From Prochlorococcus marinus CUG1415 (lineage in GTDB: Bacteria > Cyanobacteriota > Cyanobacteriia > PCC-6307 > Cyanobiaceae): 64,000 nt of DNA. The stretch's first letter is position 1; the number at the start of each line of letters is the position of its first letter. The DNA lies in contig NZ_JAAORL010000001.1 in assembly GCF_017696015.1 (NCBI RefSeq), positions 124,001-188,000 on the forward strand, given 5' to 3'. Positions 25,556 through 37,628 of the stretch are shown piece after piece. The notes under the pieces are model-generated. The model was not told the origin of the DNA. It made no database searches and saw only the letters and a list, made by a program, of their open reading frames with translations. The position numbers and the translations under genes were made by a program.

Positions 25556-26464
25556 TTATTTAATTCGAGAAATTAAAAAACATATAGGAATCTCAAAAGC
25601 TTTTACTGAATTTTTTACGAAAGCCCTGTTATTAAAAACGTCATAGTCTAACCTTTCAATTGAATCTAATATTCCTCTGTAGAGACGTAAGGATGTCCAA
25701 ACTGGCCATCTTGCATCTGAAGATAGCCATTTAATCCCCTCTTCAGACTTTTGAAACCAATCGCGAGCTCTTGTTAATTGAAAATTCATCAGTGCCTTCC
25801 ACTGATTATTTATTGAGCCTTTTAAAAGTTCTTCTTCAGAATAGTTAAATTTTTCTAAATCTGCTTGTGGGAGATAAATTCTACCTCTTTGTCTATCTTC
25901 TCCGACATCTCTCAATATATTAGTTAATTGATTAGCAATTCCTAAAGCTATAGCTGCTTCTGAGGGGTCAGGTTTAGCACTCCATGGGGCTGATGTATAA
26001 GCCCTATCAATCCCCATGACATTCTGAGTCATTAAACCAACGGTTCCAGCGACTCTATAACAATAGAGTTTTAATTCATCAAAATCACTGTATCTAAATT
26101 TATTAAGATCCATCCTTTGACCTTCTATCATGTCTAGGTAAGGTTGAATACTTTGTGGATATTGTTCAATTGTATTTACTAAAACTGCATCTAAATCAGA
26201 TTTAATATCTCCTTTAAATACATTCTTTGTATTTTCTTCCCATGCATCTAAATCATCTGCAAGCTCATTTTGAGATTTAGTGGAAGCTTCTATGCTATCC
26301 ATTATTTCATCTGTTCTTCTACACCATACATAAATAGCCCAAATAGCTTTTCTCTTTTGTATTGGGAGTAGAAGAGTTCCCAAGTAAAAGGTTTTAGCCC
26401 ATTGTTGAGTTTCTTTACGGCATTTTTCATATGCCTGATCTAGTTGAGAAATTGAATTTTTCAA
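25556..26464 (-). CDS. crtB: Phytoene synthase
   Basis: Condenses two GGPP to phytoene, the first carotenoid step. The 302-residue protein has both Asp-rich prenyl-diphosphate motifs (RRTDEIMDS and LRDVGEDRQRGRIYLP) and the QRMDLNKFRY region. It follows crtP by 34 nt on the same strand, forming a crtP-crtB operon typical of cyanobacteria. Confidence 0.95.
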   Translation of the reverse strand: MKNSISQLDQAYEKCRKETQQWAKTFYLGTLLLPIQKRKAIWAIYVWCRRTDEIMDSIEASTKSQNELADDLDAWEENTKNVFKGDIKSDLDAVLVNTIEQYPQSIQPYLDMIEGQRMDLNKFRYSDFDELKLYCYRVAGTVGLMTQNVMGIDRAYTSAPWSAKPDPSEAAIALGIANQLTNILRDVGEDRQRGRIYLPQADLEKFNYSEEELLKGSINNQWKALMNFQLTRARDWFQKSEEGIKWLSSDARWPVWTSLRLYRGILDSIERLDYDVFNNRAFVKNSVKAFEIPICFLISRIK

Positions 26465-26498
26465 AAAGTTTTAGCTGAATTTATGAATTTTTTTAATG

Positions 26499-27941
<1,443 letters not shown>

Positions 27942-27989
27942 TTAAAGTTAGAACATTATAGTTTTTTTTGTTGATTATTTCGCAAAATT

Positions 27990-28337
27990 ATGGAAAAAAT
28001 GCTTTTAAAATCAACTACTCGACATGTAAGAATTTTTACTGCTGAAGTAGTTAATGAAGAATTGCAGTTTCATCCACACAAATTGACTCTTGATTTAGAT
28101 CCCGATAACGAGTTTATTTGGAATGAAGATGCTTTGAATAAAATAAATGCAAAATTTAATGAACTCATAAAAGATAGAGCAGGAAAGGATTTAGATGATT
28201 ATGAACTTCGTAAAATAGGATCAGAAATTGAAGGTCTAATCAAATTTTTGCTTCAAAATGGTCAATTAAGTTATAACCCTGATTGTAGAGTAATGAATTA
28301 TTCAATGGGTTTACCAAAAACAAATGAAGTACTGTGA
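27990..28337 (+). CDS. ndhM: NAD(P)H-quinone oxidoreductase subunit M
   Basis: A 115-residue peripheral subunit of cyanobacterial NDH-1. The family hallmarks are [31 protein letters not shown] and the end [13 protein letters not shown]. The final codons overlap the next gene by 4 nt (GTGA). It is transcribed divergently from crtP. Confidence 0.93.
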   Translation: MEKMLLKSTTRHVRIFTAEVVNEELQFHPHKLTLDLDPDNEFIWNEDALNKINAKFNELIKDRAGKDLDDYELRKIGSEIEGLIKFLLQNGQLSYNPDCRVMNYSMGLPKTNEVL

Positions 28338-28960
28338 ATAGACCACCCTCAAATAGAAGGCCAAGGAGAGGCTCGAATAGAAGAAATTACTACTCAAATC
28401 CTAGAGAAATTGATTCTTATGGACAAAGGAATAGTAGATTGCCTACTTCTACTGCTGATCAAAAGATTAATTTCAGTACAGGAACTATAGCTGTTCTTGC
28501 GGGAGTTTTAATTCTCGGTGTTGGTATTGGAAGCGCGATTACTAGTACAACGGATGGTGGCCAGGGAAATATAGCTAGTCAACAACAATTAGATATGGCT
28601 GTTCCAGATCCTGAATTTTGTAGGCAATGGGGTGCAAGCGCCTTTGTGATTGATGTTGAAATGTATACAACTTTGAATCCATCAACGAGTTTTGTAACAC
28701 AACCAGCTCTTCAGCCAGGTTGTGTAATTCGTAGAGAAAATTGGACAGTCTTACAAAAACAAGGGGCAATCAGTAATGAAGATGTAAGAGAATGTAAGCA
28801 AAGAATGAATACTTTTGCTTATATTGGATCTATAAGAGATAAACCAATAGTTAAGTGCGTTTATCAGACTGATGTAAATGAAAATAAATTTATAATCAAA
28901 GGCGATGGACAAGCCGAAGATGGAGGAGTAGGCATCAATAAAGAAGCAATTCAGTTCTGA
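28334..28960 (+). CDS. DUF3172 family membrane-anchored protein
   Basis: A 208-residue protein. It has a basic, Arg/Asn-rich N-terminus ([17 protein letters not shown]), one membrane helix at about residues 50-69 ([20 protein letters not shown]), then a probably exported domain with cysteines ([27 protein letters not shown]). The start is GTG at 28334, overlapping ndhM, so it is translationally coupled. Conserved in cyanobacteria; function unknown. Confidence 0.85.
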   Translation: MNRPPSNRRPRRGSNRRNYYSNPREIDSYGQRNSRLPTSTADQKINFSTGTIAVLAGVLILGVGIGSAITSTTDGGQGNIASQQQLDMAVPDPEFCRQWGASAFVIDVEMYTTLNPSTSFVTQPALQPGCVIRRENWTVLQKQGAISNEDVRECKQRMNTFAYIGSIRDKPIVKCVYQTDVNENKFIIKGDGQAEDGGVGINKEAIQF

Positions 28961-28966
28961 TCAAAT

Positions 28967-29911
28967 TTATATTTTATATAAAGGGCTTTCTAAACTAGCA
29001 AATTTTGGCAGTATATTCTTCTTAAACACGTCGGATGCTCTTGAAGTATACCTTGATGGATTAGTAATTAATTTAAGTGACCTTTTAACTTCTAAGTCAG
29101 CAACGAATGCTTTGTGGATTGTTCCAGCGGCTAATTCTCTTTCAATTGAAACAACAGGTAAAAATGAAGCTCCAAGACCTGATTGAACCGCATTCTTGAT
29201 TGCTTCAAGAGAGTTAAGTTCCATCTCAATTTTTAGTCTTTGAATTTCAAGTCCGGATTCCTGAAGAAGTTTGTCAACTACTTTTCTTGTAGTAGATTGA
29301 GAGTCTAATGTTACAAAATCTAATTTGTATAAGTCTTCTTTTATAAGCTCTTTTTTCTTTGAAAGTTGGTGTTTGGAGGGTAAAACTAATGCTAATTCAT
29401 CTGTCGCATATGGAATTACATCTAGTAAATTTTCTAATTCGCTTGGTAATTGTCCCCCAATAATGGCTAAGTCAATTTGTCCATTGGCGACACTCCATCC
29501 AGTTCTTCTTGTACTATGCACTTGCAGTTGAACAGATACTTCAGGATATTTTTGTCTGAATAGTCCTATCATTCTTGGCATTAAATAAGTACCCGTTGTT
29601 TGACTGGCTCCAATGACAAGAGTTCCACCTTTTAAACTATTTAAATCTTCGATAGCTTTACAAGCTTCGTCGCATTGATTCAAAATTCGTTCACAATATT
29701 CAAGTAGAAGTTTTCCTCCTTCAGTTAAAAGAGCTTTTCTACCTCCTCTATCGAAAATTGTAATTTCAAGTTGTTTTTCTAGATTTTGTATTTGTAAACT
29801 CACAGCAGGTTGAGTTACATACAACAGATCAGCCGCTTTTTTAAAACTTCCTTGAGCTGCAATAGCTTTTAATATTCTTAATTGGTCTAGAGTAAATGGT
29901 AATTCGGGCAT
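28967..29911 (-). CDS. rbcR: LysR-family regulator, RbcR/Ycf30 type
   Basis: A 314-residue LysR regulator. The N-terminal winged helix includes [20 protein letters not shown] and the helix [17 protein letters not shown]. The C-terminal effector domain includes [14 protein letters not shown], typical of the CbbR/RbcR group that controls carbon-fixation genes in response to metabolites. Within this group it could also be an NdhR-like regulator. It is divergent from the NnrU-like gene. Confidence 0.87.
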   Translation of the reverse strand: MPELPFTLDQLRILKAIAAQGSFKKAADLLYVTQPAVSLQIQNLEKQLEITIFDRGGRKALLTEGGKLLLEYCERILNQCDEACKAIEDLNSLKGGTLVIGASQTTGTYLMPRMIGLFRQKYPEVSVQLQVHSTRRTGWSVANGQIDLAIIGGQLPSELENLLDVIPYATDELALVLPSKHQLSKKKELIKEDLYKLDFVTLDSQSTTRKVVDKLLQESGLEIQRLKIEMELNSLEAIKNAVQSGLGASFLPVVSIERELAAGTIHKAFVADLEVKRSLKLITNPSRYTSRASDVFKKNILPKFASLESPLYKI

Positions 29912-29994
29912 CTATTATGCCTAATCTTATTTATAATTCTAATACTTAGAAGTATTCTTGTTAAGAGCTAATTTATTTGACATAGTATGAATTT

Positions 29995-30723
29995 ATGGAG
30001 ACTCATCAAACTTCTCTAATAATCTTATCCTTGATTTTGATTTTTGCAGTAATTCATAGTGGTGGAGCTGCTTTAAGAATTAAAGCGGAATCTATTATGG
30101 GACCAAGATTATGGAGGTTATGTTTTGTGTTTTTAAGTTTGCCATCTGCCATTATTTTGATTAGTTATTTTTTGGCTCACAGATATGATGGAATAAGATT
30201 ATGGAATTTTCAGGGAAATAATTTTGTTTTTGTAATTGTTTGGTTTTTGACTGCAATAAGTTTCTTCTTTTTATATCCCGCCACTTACAATTTGTTGGAA
30301 ATTCCCTCAGTTTTAAAACCTAAAGTGCGAATTTACGGAACCGGAATAATTAGAATCACAAGACATCCTCAAGCATTTGGTCAGATCATTTGGTGTTTTG
30401 CTCATACTTTATGGATTGGTACATCATTCACTTTAATAACCTCTATTGGGTTAATTTTGCACCATCTTTTTGCTATTTGGCATGGTGATCAGAGATTAGC
30501 GAAAAGATTTGGAGAGGAATTTGCAAAGTTTAAAAAAAATACTTCCATAATCCCCTTTATGGCAATTCTTGAAGGAAGGCAAGAATTTAAAATTGAAGAA
30601 TTTTTTAGGTTATCTCAACTAGGTATATTAATTGCAATAGGAGTACTCTGGTGGTCCCATCAGTATATAAATATTGCTGTTAAAACATTTAATTCATCAT
30701 TTTTGTCGGAATTTTTCAATTGA
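29995..30723 (+). CDS. NnrU-family integral membrane protein (possible 15-cis-zeta-carotene isomerase)
   Basis: A 242-residue protein with about six hydrophobic segments. It has the NnrU hallmarks IFAVIHSGGAALR near the start and IRITRHPQAFGQIIWCFAHT with several histidines that could bind heme. Plant Z-ISO, a heme isomerase acting between CrtP and CrtQ, belongs to this family. Proximity to crtP/crtB makes that role plausible but unproven. ndhF follows 34 nt later. Confidence 0.8.
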   Translation: METHQTSLIILSLILIFAVIHSGGAALRIKAESIMGPRLWRLCFVFLSLPSAIILISYFLAHRYDGIRLWNFQGNNFVFVIVWFLTAISFFFLYPATYNLLEIPSVLKPKVRIYGTGIIRITRHPQAFGQIIWCFAHTLWIGTSFTLITSIGLILHHLFAIWHGDQRLAKRFGEEFAKFKKNTSIIPFMAILEGRQEFKIEEFFRLSQLGILIAIGVLWWSHQYINIAVKTFNSSFLSEFFN

Positions 30724-30757
30724 CAGTTTAAAATCTAAGATATAAGTTTTTAAAAAG

Positions 30758-32779
30758 ATGCCTCAAGCTTCAGAAATTGCCTGGTTAATTCCTGTTTTCC
30801 CACTTATTGGAGCAGTGCTTTCTGGATTAGGACTAATAAGTATTAACAAGAAAATTAATAATTCTAGAGAAATTGTTTCTATAAGTCTGATTTCTTGTGT
30901 TGGTATTTCTGCAGTCATTAGTTATAAAGCTCTGATTGAGCAAGTTAATGGTTATCAAGCTGTAGAAAAATTATTTGTATGGGCTAATGCTGGGGATTTT
31001 ATAATCCCAATGGGCTTTGTCCTTGATTCTTTGGGTAGTGTAATGCTTGCTTTAGTAACTACTATCACTTTGCTTGTCATGATTTACTCTCATGGTTATA
31101 TGGCGCATGACAAGGGGTATGTCAGATTTTTTACATATTTAGCCTTATTTAGCAGTTCAATGATGGGATTAATAATTAGTCCAAATCTGTTAGAAATTTA
31201 CGTTTTTTGGGAATTAGTTGGAATGTGTTCTTACTTATTGGTTGGTTTTTGGTACGACAGAGATGGAGCTGCCCATGCTGCTCAAAAAGCATTTGTTGTG
31301 AATAGAGTAGGAGATTTTGGATTATTACTAGGCATTCTTGGTCTATTTTGGGCAACGAAGAGTTTTGATTTTAATGAGATAGCCACTGGAATTTCTCAAT
31401 CAGTAACTGACAATTCAATACCAATATGGGCTGCTTTACTCCTTTGCTTTTTAGTTTTTTTAGGGCCAATGGCAAAGTCTGCTCAGTTTCCTCTTCATGT
31501 ATGGTTACCTGATGCTATGGAGGGACCGACACCAATTTCTGCCCTTATCCATGCAGCAACAATGGTTGCCGCAGGAATATTTCTAGTAGCTAGGTTACAA
31601 CCCCTTTATTCAATATTCCCTTTCATTCAGTTCATTATTGCTTTAGTTGGTACCATTACTTGTTTTTTAGGAGCTTCTATAGCTTTGACTCAAATGGATT
31701 TAAAAAAGGGGTTAGCATACAGTACTGTTTCTCAGCTTGGTTATATGATGCTTGCGATGGGGTGTGGAGCTCCAATAGCAGGAATTTTCCATTTGGTTAC
31801 TCATGCTTGCTTTAAAGCGATGCTATTTTTGGGATCTGGTTCTGTAATACATGCCATGGAAGAAGTAGTGGGTCATCAGCCTGTATTGGCTCAAGACATG
31901 AGATTGATGGGTGGGTTAAGAAAAAAAATGCCATATACATCAGCAACATTTTTAATAGGTTGTGTAGCAATTAGTGGGATACCTCCATTAGCAGGTTTTT
32001 GGAGTAAAGACGAAATACTAGGAAATGCATTTATATCATTTCCAGCTTTTTGGTTCGTAGGACTTTTAACAGCTGGCATGACTGCTTTTTATATGTTTAG
32101 GCTTTATTTTTTAACATTTGAAGGAGATTTTAGGGGGGAGAATAAAGAATTACAAAAAGAACTTATGCTTGCTTCTGAAATCAATCTTGATGGAGACAAT
32201 GAAGAAGAGCATGAAGAACATGGCTATATTCATGAGTCTCCCTGGTCAATGACATTCCCCTTGGTCTTTCTAGCTGTGCCCTCTGTAATTATCGGCTTTA
32301 TGGGAATTCCATGGGATAGTAAATTTGCATATTTGCTAGATCCTGAAGAAGCAGAGATTACCGCAAAAGCCTTCGAATTAAAAGAATTTTTGCCTTTAGC
32401 GATAGCGTCAGTTGTTATTGCATCAACTGGAATTATTATTGCTTATCAAGCATATTTTTTGAAAAAAATTAATCTTTCAATTTTATTTGCAGAAAAGTTT
32501 CCTATTATTAACAAATTTTTATCAAATAAATGGTACCTAGATGATATCAATGAAAAACTTTTTGTTAAAGGTAGTAGAAAACTAGCTAAAGAAGTTTTAG
32601 AAGTTGATTCTAAGGTTGTTGATGGAGTAGTCAATCTTACTGGACTTGTAACTTTAGGTAGTGGAGAAGGTTTAAAATATTTTGAGACCGGTAGAGCTCA
32701 ATTTTACGCTCTTATTGTTTTTGGAGGAGTAATTCTATTAGTTGCTATATTTGGCTTTCAATCTCCACAGGTAACTTAA
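30758..32779 (+). CDS. ndhF: NAD(P)H-quinone oxidoreductase chain 5
   Basis: A 673-residue proton-pumping membrane subunit of NDH-1. Many helices carry the antiporter-like core (FWELVGMCSYLLVGFWYDR, KSAQFPLHVWLPDAMEGPTP, ALIHAATMVAAGIF). An acidic loop near residue 480 (DGDNEEEHEEHGY) is typical of the thylakoid type. It is followed by ndhD, the usual F-D pair of the respiratory and cyclic-flow complex. Confidence 0.95.
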   Translation: MPQASEIAWLIPVFPLIGAVLSGLGLISINKKINNSREIVSISLISCVGISAVISYKALIEQVNGYQAVEKLFVWANAGDFIIPMGFVLDSLGSVMLALVTTITLLVMIYSHGYMAHDKGYVRFFTYLALFSSSMMGLIISPNLLEIYVFWELVGMCSYLLVGFWYDRDGAAHAAQKAFVVNRVGDFGLLLGILGLFWATKSFDFNEIATGISQSVTDNSIPIWAALLLCFLVFLGPMAKSAQFPLHVWLPDAMEGPTPISALIHAATMVAAGIFLVARLQPLYSIFPFIQFIIALVGTITCFLGASIALTQMDLKKGLAYSTVSQLGYMMLAMGCGAPIAGIFHLVTHACFKAMLFLGSGSVIHAMEEVVGHQPVLAQDMRLMGGLRKKMPYTSATFLIGCVAISGIPPLAGFWSKDEILGNAFISFPAFWFVGLLTAGMTAFYMFRLYFLTFEGDFRGENKELQKELMLASEINLDGDNEEEHEEHGYIHESPWSMTFPLVFLAVPSVIIGFMGIPWDSKFAYLLDPEEAEITAKAFELKEFLPLAIASVVIASTGIIIAYQAYFLKKINLSILFAEKFPIINKFLSNKWYLDDINEKLFVKGSRKLAKEVLEVDSKVVDGVVNLTGLVTLGSGEGLKYFETGRAQFYALIVFGGVILLVAIFGFQSPQVT

Positions 32780-32865
32780 TTACAATTGTGTGTCTTCACT
32801 GTTCATTGGGGTGAAAAAATACAGATAATTTCTAGACTTTATTTAAGATAAATTTCTTATTAACA

Positions 32866-34506
32866 TTGAGTACTTATTTTCTTACAAATTTTGCGACACA
32901 AAATTTAGGAACTTTGGGAGCTGGATTGTCTACTTTCCCTTGGCTATCTGCATCTATTTTGTTCCCAATTGGGAGTGCTTTTGTAATACCTTTTTTCCCA
33001 GATAAAGGGGATGGGAAAGAGGTTAGATGGTTTGCTTTGTCTGTTGCATTAATAACTTTTTTAATCACCGTAGGTTCATACATAAATGGCTTTGATATTA
33101 AAAATGAAAATGTTCAACTTAAAGAAAATGTTAGTTGGCTTCCTGATTTAGGTCTTACTTGGTCTGTTGGTGCTGATGGTATTTCAATGCCGTTAATATT
33201 ATTAACTAGTTTTATAACTGCCTTAGCAGTTTTAGCTGCATGGCCAGTAAAGTTCAAACCAAAGTTATTTTTCTTTTTAATCTTGGTAATGGATGGTGGG
33301 CAAATCGCTGTATTTGCCGTTCAAGATATGCTTTTATTCTTTTTAGCTTGGGAATTGGAATTAATTCCGGTATATCTATTATTGGCTATATGGGGTGGCA
33401 AAAATAGACAATATGCAGCAACAAAATTCATTATTTATACAGCTGGCAGTTCTATATTTATCCTCCTAGCAGCATTGGCAATGGGTTTCTACGGTACTGA
33501 AATTCCTAATTTTGAGTTTTCTCACTTGGCAGCGCAAGATTTTAGTCAAAAATTCCAAATTCTATGTTATGTGGGGCTCTTAATTGCATTTGGAGTAAAA
33601 CTCCCAATAGTTCCCCTTCATACTTGGCTGCCAGACGCTCACGGAGAGGCCACAGCTCCAGTACATATGCTTTTAGCTGGAATTTTATTGAAAATGGGAG
33701 GATATGCTCTTTTAAGATTTAATGCACAATTATTACCCGTTGCTCATGCTCAATTTGCCCCATTGTTAATAGTTCTTGGAGTAGTAAATATAATTTATGC
33801 TGCATTAACCTCTTTTGCGCAAAGAAATCTCAAAAGAAAAATTGCATACAGTTCTATAAGTCATATGGGCTTCGTTCTAATTGGAATAGGTAGTTTTAGT
33901 AGCCTCGGAACAAGTGGAGCGATGCTACAAATGGTTAGTCATGGATTAATAGGAGCTAGTTTATTTTTTCTTGTTGGAGCTACCTATGACAGAACAAAGA
34001 CTCTTAAACTTGATGAAATGAGTGGTGTAGGACAAAAAATGAGAATCATGTTTGCTCTTTGGACTGCTTGCTCCCTTGCTTCTCTTGCTTTGCCAGGTAT
34101 GAGTGGATTTGTTTCCGAATTAATGGTTTTTACAGGATTTGTTACTGATGAAGTTTATACACTTCCTTTTCGGATAGTTATGGCCTCTTTAGCTGCTGTA
34201 GGGGTAATACTTACTCCTATTTATCTACTCTCAATGTTAAGAGAAATTTTCTTTGGTAAAGAAAATCCTAAATTAACCGAAGAAAGAAAACTTATTGATG
34301 CAGAACCTAGGGAAATTTATATTATTGCTTGTTTACTGTTTCCGATAATTGGAATAGGATTATACCCAAGATTAGTTACTGAAAGTTATCTTGCATCTAT
34401 TAATAATTTAGTAGATAGAGATTTAAATGCCGTTAAAAGTTCTGTTAAAACAAATATCTTTTCAGGCACAAAAAAAAGTGAGATTTTAAAGGCTCCAACA
34501 ATATAG
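32866..34506 (+). CDS. ndhD: NAD(P)H-quinone oxidoreductase chain 4
   Basis: A 546-residue proton-pumping subunit with about 14 helices. Signature segments are [39 protein letters not shown] and [16 protein letters not shown]. The start is TTG at 32866 (STYFLTNFA); no ATG lies close and family resemblance begins there. It follows ndhF after 86 nt. The C-terminus is long and hydrophilic, as in the cyanobacterial D1 type. Confidence 0.94.
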   Translation: MSTYFLTNFATQNLGTLGAGLSTFPWLSASILFPIGSAFVIPFFPDKGDGKEVRWFALSVALITFLITVGSYINGFDIKNENVQLKENVSWLPDLGLTWSVGADGISMPLILLTSFITALAVLAAWPVKFKPKLFFFLILVMDGGQIAVFAVQDMLLFFLAWELELIPVYLLLAIWGGKNRQYAATKFIIYTAGSSIFILLAALAMGFYGTEIPNFEFSHLAAQDFSQKFQILCYVGLLIAFGVKLPIVPLHTWLPDAHGEATAPVHMLLAGILLKMGGYALLRFNAQLLPVAHAQFAPLLIVLGVVNIIYAALTSFAQRNLKRKIAYSSISHMGFVLIGIGSFSSLGTSGAMLQMVSHGLIGASLFFLVGATYDRTKTLKLDEMSGVGQKMRIMFALWTACSLASLALPGMSGFVSELMVFTGFVTDEVYTLPFRIVMASLAAVGVILTPIYLLSMLREIFFGKENPKLTEERKLIDAEPREIYIIACLLFPIIGIGLYPRLVTESYLASINNLVDRDLNAVKSSVKTNIFSGTKKSEILKAPTI

Positions 34507-34602
34507 TTTTTTAAATTAATGCAATATTGTTTTGCGTTAAAGCAATAAGAAGATATCTTATGAGTAGTTATTAGCTAATTTAAAATAACTTATTTACATT
34601 CT

Positions 34603-35451
34603 ATTGATAGGCAACAATTAGGACCTAGATTGCTGATTAAATTTCTTCAAGACGCGGCTGGGAAAGGTGATCTTGATCCATGGGATATTGATGTAATAAG
34701 TGTAATTGATAGCTTTTTAGAACAATATTCACATACTTTAGATAAAACTTCAGATAGTCATGATTCCTATCAAAAGGGTTTATCTGAGACAAGCGAGGCA
34801 TTTTTTGCTGCTTCTGTATTAGTTAATTTAAAGGCTCAAGTTTTGGAATCTGATGTTTTTAAAGAAAATTTGTCAGATTCTGAAGATGATTTTGATTTAG
34901 ATGATCAAGATTGGATTGATCAAGAATTTGATATCCCAAAATACCCTGAAAAATATCTAAGGAGAAGATCTATAGCGCTACCAATTCTCAAACGCACAAC
35001 AACATTGGGAGAATTGGTAAGTCAATTAGAGTCTATTGCTGAAGTTATAGAATCACAAGATCTTTTGTTAATGAAGAGAAAAAGAAATAAAAAATATTCT
35101 GATAGGGCCTTAATTTCTCAAGTTAAATCTTTAGCACATCGAGAGAAACTTCCAGAAACCACTAAAGCATTAGGTGAATTTCTTGATGGTTGGGAAAAGG
35201 CATTACAGTGGACAGATTTTGAATATTTAGTTGAAATATGGCAAACAGTTGTAAAAAATGATTTAGATAAAGATCGCCTTGGGGTCTTTTGGGCTTTGTT
35301 ATTTTTATCATCTGAAAACAAAGTTGAAATTAAACAAATTAATTCCTTATATGGCCCAATTCAAATTAAAAGAATAATACCCGAAGGAGGCTTAGCTCAA
35401 TTGCCAATAGATAATCTTGAGGTAAAAAATACCTATCACTCTGCTGTTTAG
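34603..35451 (+). CDS. scpA: Segregation and condensation protein A-like
   Basis: A kleisin subunit of the SMC chromosome-condensation complex. The conserved start is GPRLLIKFLQDAAGKGDLDP and WDIDVISVIDSFL. The usable downstream start is TTG at 34630, but the family-like residues IDRQQLGPR lie before it, back to a rare ATT codon at 34603. I therefore place the start there tentatively. No ATG or GTG suits. C-terminal winged-helix part: VEIWQTVVKND and VFWALLFLSSENKVEIKQ. It is transcribed alone between ndhD and a nucleotidyltransferase gene. Confidence 0.85.
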   Translation: MDRQQLGPRLLIKFLQDAAGKGDLDPWDIDVISVIDSFLEQYSHTLDKTSDSHDSYQKGLSETSEAFFAASVLVNLKAQVLESDVFKENLSDSEDDFDLDDQDWIDQEFDIPKYPEKYLRRRSIALPILKRTTTLGELVSQLESIAEVIESQDLLLMKRKRNKKYSDRALISQVKSLAHREKLPETTKALGEFLDGWEKALQWTDFEYLVEIWQTVVKNDLDKDRLGVFWALLFLSSENKVEIKQINSLYGPIQIKRIIPEGGLAQLPIDNLEVKNTYHSAV

Positions 35452-35499
35452 CAGCTTAATAGTAATAACGTATAATCTTTAAAAAGAGGTTTTGAATTC

Positions 35500-36678
35500 A
35501 TGAAGGCAATGATACTTGCGGCAGGAAAAGGTACACGTGTTCAGCCAATAACTCATATTATTCCTAAACCAATGATACCTATTTTACAAAAACCGGTAAT
35601 GGAGTTTCTATTGGAACTCTTAAAAGAGCATGGCTTTAAAGAGATAATGGTTAATGTTTCGCACCTCGCTGAAGAAATTGAAAATTACTTTAGGGATGGT
35701 CAAAGATTCGGTGTGGAGATAGCATATAGTTTTGAAGGTAGAATTGAAGACGGTGAATTAATAGGAGATGCTTTAGGTTCGGCAGGAGGATTAAAAAAAA
35801 TTCAAGATTTTCAAAAATTCTTTGATGAAACGTTTGTTGTATTATGTGGAGATGCTTTAGTTGACTTAGATTTAACTGAAGCGGTTAAGAAACATAAGGA
35901 AAAAGGAGCCATAGCAAGTTTAATAACTAAACAGGTAACTAGAGATCAAGTATCAAGTTATGGCGTCGTAGTCTCAGATGATAATGGTCGAATAAAGGCG
36001 TTTCAGGAAAAGCCATCTATAGATAAAGCTTTAGGTGACTCTATTAATACAGGTATTTATCTGTTTGAACCTGAAATTTTTAATTACATACCATCAGGTG
36101 AGAAATTTGATATTGGTGCTGATCTCTTCCCTAAACTTGTTGAGATGGATTTACCATTTTTTGCACTACCAATGGATTTTGAATGGGTTGATATTGGAAA
36201 AGTTCCTGATTATTGGAGCGCTATCCGTAATGTATTACAAGGAAAGGTGAGACAAGTAGATATACCTGGCAAAGAAATTAAACCTGGAGTATTCACAGGA
36301 TTAAATGTTGCTGCTAATTGGGACAAAGTTGATATTACTGGGCCAGTATACATAGGTGGAATGACAAGAATTGAAGATGGTGCAACAATTATTGGACCCG
36401 CAATGATTGGCCCAAGTTGTTGCATTTGCGAGGGTGCAACTATTGATAATTCAATTATTTTTGATTATTCCAAAATCGGTAAGGGTGTTCGACTGGTCGA
36501 TAAATTAGTATTTGGCCGTTACTGTGTGGGTAAAAATGGTGATCACTTTGATTTGCAAGATGCATCTTTGGATTGGTTGATAACAGATTCTAGAAGATCT
36601 GATATGACAGTTCCATCTCCACAGCAGAAGGCAATGGCAGAATTGTTAGGTACTGATTTGATTAATATTCCAGATTAA
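35500..36678 (+). CDS. NDP-sugar pyrophosphorylase (mannose-1-phosphate guanylyltransferase-like)
   Basis: A 392-residue enzyme. Its N-terminal nucleotidyltransferase domain has the signature MILAAGKGTRVQPITHIIPK, DALVDLDL and FEWVDIGKVPDYW. The C-terminal left-handed beta-helix (about residues 260-345) has repeats such as ITGPVYIGGMTRIEDGATI. It makes an activated sugar for surface polysaccharide; GDP-mannose is the family annotation but the nucleotide and sugar are not provable here. The 3' end overlaps metF by 17 nt, convergent. Confidence 0.9.
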   Translation: MKAMILAAGKGTRVQPITHIIPKPMIPILQKPVMEFLLELLKEHGFKEIMVNVSHLAEEIENYFRDGQRFGVEIAYSFEGRIEDGELIGDALGSAGGLKKIQDFQKFFDETFVVLCGDALVDLDLTEAVKKHKEKGAIASLITKQVTRDQVSSYGVVVSDDNGRIKAFQEKPSIDKALGDSINTGIYLFEPEIFNYIPSGEKFDIGADLFPKLVEMDLPFFALPMDFEWVDIGKVPDYWSAIRNVLQGKVRQVDIPGKEIKPGVFTGLNVAANWDKVDITGPVYIGGMTRIEDGATIIGPAMIGPSCCICEGATIDNSIIFDYSKIGKGVRLVDKLVFGRYCVGKNGDHFDLQDASLDWLITDSRRSDMTVPSPQQKAMAELLGTDLINIPD

Positions 36679-37579
36679 TATCTGCCTTTTCAAGAATCTC
36701 CGGAATCAAATGTTCTGCCTTAACTGCCATTAGATGAATACCATCTGCGATTTCAATAAAATTATGAGCTTGTTCTGCTGCAATTTGTATTCCTTCTTGT
36801 AAAGGGTCTTTAGCATTTTTAAGACGATTTAAAATATTGTCAGGTATGTTTGCTCCGGGTACGTATTTGTTTATAAAGAGAGCATTTTTGTATGACTTTA
36901 ACAGGAATACACCTGCAATTACTGGAATTTCAAGAGGATTACTAATTTCTTCGCAAAATTCTATCAAATTTTCTTTTTCCATGACCATTTGAGTTTGTAT
37001 GAATCTCGCTCCAGCCTCTTTTTTCTTACTTATTCTATTTTTTAAACTTCTCTGATTTCTACAACTTGGATCTGCTGCAGCTCCTGAAAAAATAAATGTT
37101 TTTTTATCGGAGAGTTCTCCAAAAGTGGGATCAATTCCTGTATTGAAGGCTTGAATTTGTTGCAGCAATCTCACTGACTCAAATTCGTGTACAGCTTTTG
37201 CATCTTGTTGATCGCCGGCTTTCACTGAATCACCAGTAATGCATAGGATATTTTTAATTCCTAAAGCATTTGCTCCAAGAATGTCTGATTGTAAAGCAAT
37301 TTTATTACGATCTCTGCAAGATATTTGCATTACTGGTTCTATCCCATTTTCCAGTAATAGTTTGGACATTGCCAAGCTGCACATCCTCATTACAGCCCTG
37401 CTTCCGTCAGTAATGTTAACAGCATGTACCTTATCTTTCAAAAGTTGTGCTATCTTAAGAGATCTTATGGGGCTTCCACCTCTGGGCGGCATTAACTCTG
37501 CCGTTATTACCTTGGATTTTTTTTCTAAAGTCTGCTGAAGTTTTGATTTCAATTGCTTTTGTTTCCTACTTGGTAACAA
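36662..37579 (-). CDS. metF: Methylenetetrahydrofolate reductase family protein
   Basis: A TIM-barrel flavoprotein (305 residues) that supplies methyltetrahydrofolate for methionine. Visible motifs are ITAELMPPRGGSP, AVNITDGSRAVMRMC, QISCRDRNKIALQSDILGA and ILCITGDSVKAGDQ. The start is uncertain: TTG at 37579 gives a basic extra segment, while TTG at 37552 gives LKSKLQQTLEKKSK, closer to relatives. It is divergent from the pedR-like gene by about 50 nt. Confidence 0.9.
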   Translation of the reverse strand: MLPSRKQKQLKSKLQQTLEKKSKVITAELMPPRGGSPIRSLKIAQLLKDKVHAVNITDGSRAVMRMCSLAMSKLLLENGIEPVMQISCRDRNKIALQSDILGANALGIKNILCITGDSVKAGDQQDAKAVHEFESVRLLQQIQAFNTGIDPTFGELSDKKTFIFSGAAADPSCRNQRSLKNRISKKKEAGARFIQTQMVMEKENLIEFCEEISNPLEIPVIAGVFLLKSYKNALFINKYVPGANIPDNILNRLKNAKDPLQEGIQIAAEQAHNFIEIADGIHLMAVKAEHLIPEILEKADINLEY

Positions 37580-37628
37580 GTGTGATTAGATTGCTAAACT
37601 TAATTAATATAAAAAAGGAACTGTTTAA

